In this document: piece by piece, positions 60,175 to 64,000 of the stretch
Layout: each line of letters starts with the position of its first letter
Position numbering within the stretch: position 1 is the stretch's first letter
NCBI RefSeq assembly: GCF_001613165.1
Contig: NZ_BDBV01000056.1
Span: 62,001-126,000 of the forward strand
Reading direction: 5' to 3'
Origin: Nocardia mexicana NBRC 108244
Lineage (GTDB): Bacteria; Actinomycetota; Actinomycetes; Mycobacteriales; Mycobacteriaceae
Length of the DNA: 64,000 nucleotides
Translations under genes and position numbers: made by a program
The notes under the pieces: model-generated
What the model was told of the DNA's origin: nothing
Seen by the model: only the letters and a program-made list of their open reading frames with translations
Database searches by the model: none

Positions 60175-60754
60175 GGCTGCCAGTAGACAGGGCGGCTCTG
60201 TGCGAGGGGAGGGCACGAGTGCCTTCGCGGGGCGTACCGAAGTCCCGCCCGCGCCGCCCTCTCGAGGTGATCGCCCGGAGGATCATCCAGCCGACCACGA
60301 AGCCGGTGAACAGAGCGATCATCGTCGTCGCCACGTGGCTGGGTCGGCCGCGGGGATACCCACGTCGCGGCCGCGGGGCGCTATCGGACACCGAGCGCGG
60401 CAGGATCGAGGTGACGATCAAGTGGGTCAGTTCGCCGTCGCCGTCGCTCGACCGGATCACGGAGGTGTCGAACCCCGGCTGCCACAGCCAGCAGTCCTGT
60501 GGCAAAGGCGGGAGATCGTCGCGGTTGCCGGGGCGCGTCGGGTGAACGGCGATCCGGACGACGTGGTCGGTGCCGTCGTCGATCGCGGGATCGTCCTCGG
60601 CGGTCGGTATCACCACCGTGCCCGTCGCGGTCAACAGGCACACCATCGGCATCGGTGTCGCGCCGTCGACCGAGAGATCGGCGATGTGGGAGCTGGTAGG
60701 TCCGCTGATTCGAGCGGTGGTCAGCAGTGGGCGAGCATTCTCGGTGAACTCCAT
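60125..60754 (-). CDS. Membrane-associated hypothetical protein
   Basis: The 209-residue product has an N-terminal beta-rich domain (about 1-120; MVCLLTATGTVVIP, DHVVRIAVHPTRPG, LTHLIVTSILPR), one transmembrane helix (TTMIALFTGFVVGWMILRAI, about 140-160) and a basic tail. GGGGGA lies upstream of the ATG. Its 50-base overlap with the amphi-Trp gene is longer than usual, so the true end or start of one of them may differ. Family unknown. Confidence 0.5.
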   Translation of the reverse strand: MEFTENARPLLTTARISGPTSSHIADLSVDGATPMPMVCLLTATGTVVIPTAEDDPAIDDGTDHVVRIAVHPTRPGNRDDLPPLPQDCWLWQPGFDTSVIRSSDGDGELTHLIVTSILPRSVSDSAPRPRRGYPRGRPSHVATTMIALFTGFVVGWMILRAITSRGRRGRDFGTPREGTRALPSHRAALSTGSHVESKDLREPLHPDPR

Positions 60755-60940
60755 CGTGTTCCCCCGGTTGTGCGAAAACTGTTCCTATGGTTCAGGATTC
60801 GCCCGGCGATCGGTATCGCGCCAGGGCCCTTCGCACTCGGTATCGCGGTCGATGGGACCTGCCTCTTCCGTGATCCGCACCGCTCGCCGGCGGGCGGATC
60901 CTTCGCGTGGCCCGCTCTGCGTGATCCGGCCCGCCGATCT

Positions 60941-60982
60941 GGGACACACGACCCGGCACCCCGCCGACCTTCTTCTCTGGGC
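60941..60982. promoter_or_regulatory. Candidate DosR box plus shared motif before the second CBS-BON gene
   Basis: GGGAC-ACAC-GACCC (60941-60954) matches 9 of 10 core positions. It is followed at 60965-60982 by CGACCTTCTTCTCTGGGC, differing by one base from the motif at 55726, and at the same distance (about 17 bases from box centre). Start of the CBS gene is at 61031. Confidence 0.45.
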
Positions 60983-61030
60983 AGCACAACCCGGATGGGC
61001 GAGGCTCGATGTGATGCGCAGGAGGAACGA

Positions 61031-62113
61031 ATGATGTTGCACAAGACGGTCGCCGATGTCATGACCCGCGACGTGGTGAGCGTGCGGGTGGACACCCCGT
61101 TCAAACACGTGATACGTACGCTTGCCGAGCACGATGTGAGCGGGGTTCCGGTGCTGGATCGCAAGAGATACGTCGTGGGCATGATCAGCGAGGCGGACCT
61201 GCTGGATCGGCAGGCTTACCTCGGCGGGGGAAGGCGTGCGATCGCCTGGTCCGTGCTGCGGCGCAGGGAATTCGCGCGCAAGCGCGACGCACGTACCGCG
61301 GCGGATCTGATGAGCACGCCGGCGGTGACCGTCGATGTCGATGCCCGGGTGACCGCCGCCGCGGCAGTGCTGGCCCGTGGCGGCGTGAAACGGGCCGCGG
61401 TCGTCGACGATCGGGGTGTGCTGGTCGGCATCGTCAGCCGCAAGGACCTGCTGTCGGTATATCTGCGTTCGGATGCGGAACTGGCCGACGAGATCCGCAC
61501 CGAGGTGCTGGAGAAGGCGGTGTGGCTCGCGCCCGCCGAGGCGACCGTCGAGGTTCGCAACGGGGTGGTCACGCTGCGCGGAGTGGTCGAGCAGCGGGGC
61601 ACGATCGGTATCGTCACCGCGCTCACCGATGTGGTGGACGGCGTGGTCGAGGTGCACAACGAGATCGTCGCCGACACCGCGCGCGACCTCATGCACCACG
61701 GGGTGCGCACCGTCGCTGAGGGCGTTTCGGTCGCCGAGGCGGCGCGGCGGATGCGCGATTTCGGTGTGGGTGCGCTACCCGTGCAAGACAGTTTCGGGGT
61801 GCCGATCGGAATCGTCACCGACCGGGACCTGGCCGTGAAATGTGTTGCGGCGGGTCTGAATCCGCAGCAGACCGCGGTCGGGTCGGTCGCGACGGATCCG
61901 CTGGTCACCGCCGATGCGGACAGCCCCGTCGCCCATGTGCTCGATGTCATGCGTCGGCACCGTATCCACCGCCTGCCGGTGCTCGAGGACAACCGGCTGA
62001 TCGGGATCGTCACCGAGGCCGATCTGGCACGCAGTCTGCCCCCGCGACTGTGCGGGGAGCAGGCTAAGGCGTTGAACGCGCAGGCGCGGAACGAGGTACG
62101 CGCCACCGACTGA
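61031..62113 (+). CDS. CBS-CBS-BON-CBS-CBS protein (paralogue of the gene at 46385)
   Basis: The 360-residue product has the same five-module plan as the gene at 46385: Bateman pair (about 8-155; VADVMTRDVVSVRVDTPFKHVIRTLAEHDVSGVPVLDRKRYVVGMISEADLL), BON (about 160-225; ATVEVRNGVVTLRGVVEQRGTIGIVTALTDVVDGVVEVHNEIV), second Bateman pair (about 228-345). It probably senses adenylates and binds the membrane. AGGAGGA lies 4 bases before ATG 61031 and 7 before ATG 61034, so the second ATG may be the true start. Confidence 0.85.
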   Translation: MMLHKTVADVMTRDVVSVRVDTPFKHVIRTLAEHDVSGVPVLDRKRYVVGMISEADLLDRQAYLGGGRRAIAWSVLRRREFARKRDARTAADLMSTPAVTVDVDARVTAAAAVLARGGVKRAAVVDDRGVLVGIVSRKDLLSVYLRSDAELADEIRTEVLEKAVWLAPAEATVEVRNGVVTLRGVVEQRGTIGIVTALTDVVDGVVEVHNEIVADTARDLMHHGVRTVAEGVSVAEAARRMRDFGVGALPVQDSFGVPIGIVTDRDLAVKCVAAGLNPQQTAVGSVATDPLVTADADSPVAHVLDVMRRHRIHRLPVLEDNRLIGIVTEADLARSLPPRLCGEQAKALNAQARNEVRATD

Positions 62114-62306
62114 TACCGGCAGCGACGGGCCGTCGGTCGCAGGGGCTGCGATGGGGGAAGCTTCGAGTTCGTCGTGCTGCTGTTCTTCGCTACCGCTGCA
62201 CTGATCACAGCGCGTAAGACCTGGGCCGGGGTAACCAATGTCGTGCAATTGCGGCGCTCGCACAACAGGCAGGCCCAACGACCCGCTTGACCCGCGTGCT
62301 GTCCGT
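62114..62306. other. Intergenic region between the CBS-BON gene and the small-RNA promoter
   Basis: A + strand frame with a hydrophobic run, VVLLFFATAALITARKTWAG, ends at a TGA near 62290; its start (GTG near 62173) has no ribosome-binding site. A DosR-like half-match (minus strand GCGAC-CGAC-GGCCC) lies at 62127-62140. Neither is convincing. Confidence 0.3.
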
Positions 62307-62335
62307 TTGACCGTCTCCACGCCGAGGGCTACCGT
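62307..62335 (+). promoter_or_regulatory. Strong sigma-70-type promoter for an intergenic RNA
   Basis: TTGACC (62307-62312), a 17-base spacer and TACCGT (62330-62335) predict transcription from about 62342. No protein gene lies on the + strand downstream. Confidence 0.6.
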
Positions 62336-62342
62336 GTTCCGC

Positions 62343-62460
62343 ATGAACACCTCCAGCCCTGCTGGAGGAAGGCGTACCGTGTCGGGGTCCCACTCCGGAC
62401 ACAGTGTATGTAACTCACGGTTACAGATAACCTCCGATCCTCGGGTCGGAGGTTTCTCGT
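62343..62460 (+). ncRNA. Candidate small RNA of about 115 nt
   Basis: Between the promoter above and a terminator the RNA would contain three more hairpins: CTCCAG-CCCTG-CTGGAG (62350-62366), a GTGTC...GACAC stem (about 62379-62402) and GTAAC-TCACG-GTTAC. An ATG at the predicted first base opens a frame with no protein character. The unit is isolated, with neighbours on the opposite strand downstream and 230 bases away upstream. I cannot assign it to a known RNA family. Confidence 0.5.
62431..62460 (+). terminator. Rho-independent terminator of the candidate small RNA
   Basis: CCTCCGA (62431-62437) pairs with TCGGAGG (62446-62452) around an 8-base loop, followed by the T-rich TTTCTCGTTT. It is the most classical intrinsic terminator in the window. 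Confidence 0.75.
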
Positions 62461-62579
62461 TTCGGGGTCGTCGTGACGGCGCGGATCTCACACCAGGATC
62501 GGTTCGGTCCTTGTCGCGATTTACCTCGACGCCTCGGACGGCACTGGTAAGTGGTCGAGCGCACGGCCGTCGCTGAGGA

Positions 62580-62897
62580 TCACCCCACCTCGTTGCCGGT
62601 CGGGGTGCCCGCCGTGGGTGTCTTCCGTTGGAACAGCGCAATTGCGAAGCACAGCACCGTGATCCCGAACGAGCACAGCAGCAGGCCGCTGAACTGTGCC
62701 TCGCCGTCGGTGTCCGGGCTGCGTGCGGAACGCGAGGAACCGGCAACGACAGCGCTGGGATCGACGATCGCGTGGATCCCGCCGACCAACAGGACTATCG
62801 CAACAAGGACCAGGACGATGCCGCCGGTGATGCGCCCGGCGGTACGGCGTGGCGGACCGGCGTCTCGGGCGTGTTCGGAGTCATCGGGCGCAGACAT
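62580..62897 (-). CDS. Small membrane protein
   Basis: The 105-residue product has a polar N-terminus (SAPDDSEHARDAGPPRR), two hydrophobic segments (ITGGIVLVLVAIVLLVGGIHAIV; FSGLLLCSFGITVLCFAIALF) and a short Pro/Thr-rich tail. Family unknown. The ATG is probably leaderless: TATCTT (complement of 62905-62910) ends 7 bases upstream. The gene runs toward the small-RNA locus. Confidence 0.65.
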   Translation of the reverse strand: MSAPDDSEHARDAGPPRRTAGRITGGIVLVLVAIVLLVGGIHAIVDPSAVVAGSSRSARSPDTDGEAQFSGLLLCSFGITVLCFAIALFQRKTPTAGTPTGNEVG

Positions 62898-62946
62898 GGC
62901 CCGCAAGATATCAGCGCCTGCCCCGGTTACGCCTTCTCACAGGTGA

Positions 62947-63414
62947 TCAGGAGCCGTATCGGGTGTGTGAGTCGGGTCGGACGGTGATCGGAAGTCGGCG
63001 GATTCCGCGAGTTACCTTGTCGGCCAAGGTGTCGTAGTCGTCGGCGAGAGTGTTCAGCAGGAGCACGGCCTCGTCGTGGGCGCCGGTGTCGTCGGCGTGG
63101 GTGATGTGGGCGTCGACGCAGTGCCAGGCCAGGTGGTCCACGAGGGTGCCGATACTTTCGGCGTGCAGGGGTGCGTCGTCGTGCGGCACCGGCGTCACGA
63201 ACAGCACGTATCGGTCGATGGACAGCACCAATTGGCTTCGCTGCCGATCGACCTCGCCAGTCGTTGCCGGTGGAGTGCGTAGCCGGTGCCGGTGCAGGAT
63301 CGCAAGTTCGCTCGCGGCCTCCAGCATCGGGTGACGGCTGTGCGGCATGCCCCGCAGCGCGGCCAGCAGCAGGTCTTTGCTCGGCAGTCCGAGCGTACCG
63401 AGTCCGGTGTTCAC
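62947..63414 (-). CDS. DUF4254 protein
   Basis: The 155-residue product has LPSKDLLLAALRGMPHSRHPMLEAASELAILHRHRL, QLVLSIDRYVLFVTP and ESIGTLVDHLAWHCVDA, with LLLNTLADDYDTLADKVTRGIRRLP near the end, the all-helical pattern of DUF4254. Function unknown. It overlaps the upstream gene by ATGA and thus is coupled to it. Confidence 0.75.
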   Translation of the reverse strand: MNTGLGTLGLPSKDLLLAALRGMPHSRHPMLEAASELAILHRHRLRTPPATTGEVDRQRSQLVLSIDRYVLFVTPVPHDDAPLHAESIGTLVDHLAWHCVDAHITHADDTGAHDEAVLLLNTLADDYDTLADKVTRGIRRLPITVRPDSHTRYGS

Positions 63415-63704
63415 CGTGTGCTGTCTTCACGGCCGGTGGGATACCGGTGATGTTCGACAGTGACGGGTGATTCCGTGTGGTCGGCCCAGACGATGATCTG
63501 GAACATGTCTCGCTGATTGGCGAACGACATGTGGGAGAGGTACCACTTGACGATGTCGTGCTGCCTGTCGAATTCATGTGCGTCCATAGCTGTTTCGTGA
63601 TGCTCGGCGATCCAGGCCCGGAACGCGTCGTAGTCGTCGGGCAGCTGGAAGTGGCAGCGGTGTCCCGCGAGCCGGGTGTAGACATGCGCGAGTCTGTTCA
63701 CCAT
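63411..63704 (-). CDS. Small hypothetical protein upstream of DUF4254
   Basis: The 97-residue soluble product is rich in His, Trp and Asp (FQLPDDYDAFRAWIAEHHETAMDAHEFDRQHDIVKWYLSHMSFANQRDMFQIIVWADHTESP). No family recognised. GGAGG lies only 2-3 bases before ATG 63704 but 5-6 before GTG 63701, so the GTG is the more likely start. The stop overlaps the DUF4254 start. Confidence 0.65.
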   Translation of the reverse strand: MVNRLAHVYTRLAGHRCHFQLPDDYDAFRAWIAEHHETAMDAHEFDRQHDIVKWYLSHMSFANQRDMFQIIVWADHTESPVTVEHHRYPTGREDSTR

Positions 63705-63780
63705 TTCCTCCGGAGAGTCCTTCTGTGAGTTGCGATTCGAAGTCTGGCCTCGGTTACGCGCCGGGTGGCCTTGATACTTC

Positions 63781-63883
63781 CCGTCATTCCGGCACGCTCT
63801 TGGCCGGAATCCATTAGCGACGTGTGGATCCCGGCCAAGAACATGCCGGGATGACGGGTTGGAAAACATGTCGGGATGACGGG
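63781..63883. repeat. Long hyphenated palindrome, repeat family copy 2
   Basis: Outer arms CCGTCATTCCGGCA (63781-63794) and TGCCGGGATGACGG (63844-63857) pair with one mismatch. Inner arms TCTTGGCCGGAATCC (63798-63812) and GGATCCCGGCCAAGA (63826-63840) also pair with one mismatch. A direct copy of the right outer arm (ACATGTCGGGATGACGGG, 63866-63883) follows. The inner arms are shared with copy 1 at 5143-5170. Confidence 0.8.
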
Positions 63884-63909
63884 CTGGCGACTCGACTGCG
63901 GCTGGAGTA

Positions 63910-63999
63910 TCAGGAGTGGGCCGTCCCCGGCGCGGCGTACTGCGGGCCGCAGACGGGGCAGTCCTCGGGTAGATCGGTCGGGTGGAGATGCCCCATGTC
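63910..63999 (-). CDS. C-terminal end of a zinc-ribbon-like protein (runs off right edge)
   Basis: The last 29 codons read MGHLHPTDLPEDCPVCGPQYAAPGTAHS with a CPVCG zinc-binding-like pair. The frame is open to the window edge. It could be the end of a longer protein or a complete 28-residue peptide from ATG 63996; the window does not allow a decision. Confidence 0.4.
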   Translation of the reverse strand, partial: DMGHLHPTDLPEDCPVCGPQYAAPGTAHS

Positions 64000-64000
64000 G

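Noticed and set aside
1..64000. CRISPR arrays, rRNA genes, complete insertion sequences or prophage
   Set aside because: I saw no regularly spaced direct repeats, no rRNA sequence, no transposase with inverted ends and no phage structural genes.

Overview
The window is high-GC actinobacterial DNA, most likely from Nocardia or a close relative in the Mycobacteriales. Markers that point there are an mIHF gene (43538), a KasA/KasB-type ketoacyl-ACP synthase (8896), an LppP/LprE lipoprotein (3064), a four-gene conservon (18125-21817), a GabD2-type succinate-semialdehyde dehydrogenase (22715), two exact KstR-type operators (1822, 5656), DosR-regulon-type genes from 45.5 kb on, and many starts preceded by a TAnnnT -10 box at leaderless spacing. 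Function assignments rest on motifs read by eye; no database search was possible.

Layout. 1-5 kb: acyl-CoA dehydrogenase (partial), small secreted protein, flavin enzymes, lipoprotein, secreted HNH nuclease with a small acidic neighbour. 5.2-8.8 kb: SRPBCC protein and a PEP-synthase-like operon, followed by a convergent intergenic region packed with DnaA-box-like sequences. 8.9-13 kb: ketoacyl synthase with its divergent TetR, an NmrA-like reductase, a methyltransferase and a small membrane protein. 13.1-16.8 kb: methionine salvage operon mtnAB (fused)-mtnD-mtnC, then a double-MerR regulator. 16.8-21.8 kb: GH19-domain protein and the conservon. 22-43.5 kb: metabolic genes in divergent regulator/enzyme pairs (TetR/FAD monooxygenase, TetR/SDR, GAF regulator/aldehyde dehydrogenase/DUF779), two luciferase-like enzymes, a polysaccharide deacetylase, a glycoside-hydrolase-like protein, an M50 peptidase and mIHF.

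At 43956 lies tRNA-Leu(GAG). Downstream are the decayed remains of an AbrB-like gene and a tyrosine integrase, the scar of an integrated element. From 45.5 to 62 kb gene content resembles the mycobacterial DosR dormancy regulon: five universal stress protein loci (two of them broken), two CBS-BON-CBS proteins, a CBS/MgtE-like protein, a frameshifted Rv0569-type DUF1918 gene, a P-type ATPase fragment, a DUF385 protein, an adenosine-specific kinase family protein, a UbiB-type kinase and a stomatin. Several intergenic regions hold DosR-box-like palindromes, though most are individually weak at this GC content. No DosR/DosS genes lie in the window. Truncations, two frameshifts and a two-gene deletion scar show that this island is decaying.

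The end of the window holds a candidate intergenic small RNA with its own promoter and terminator (62343-62460), a DUF4254 operon, and a second copy of a long palindromic repeat also found at 5119.
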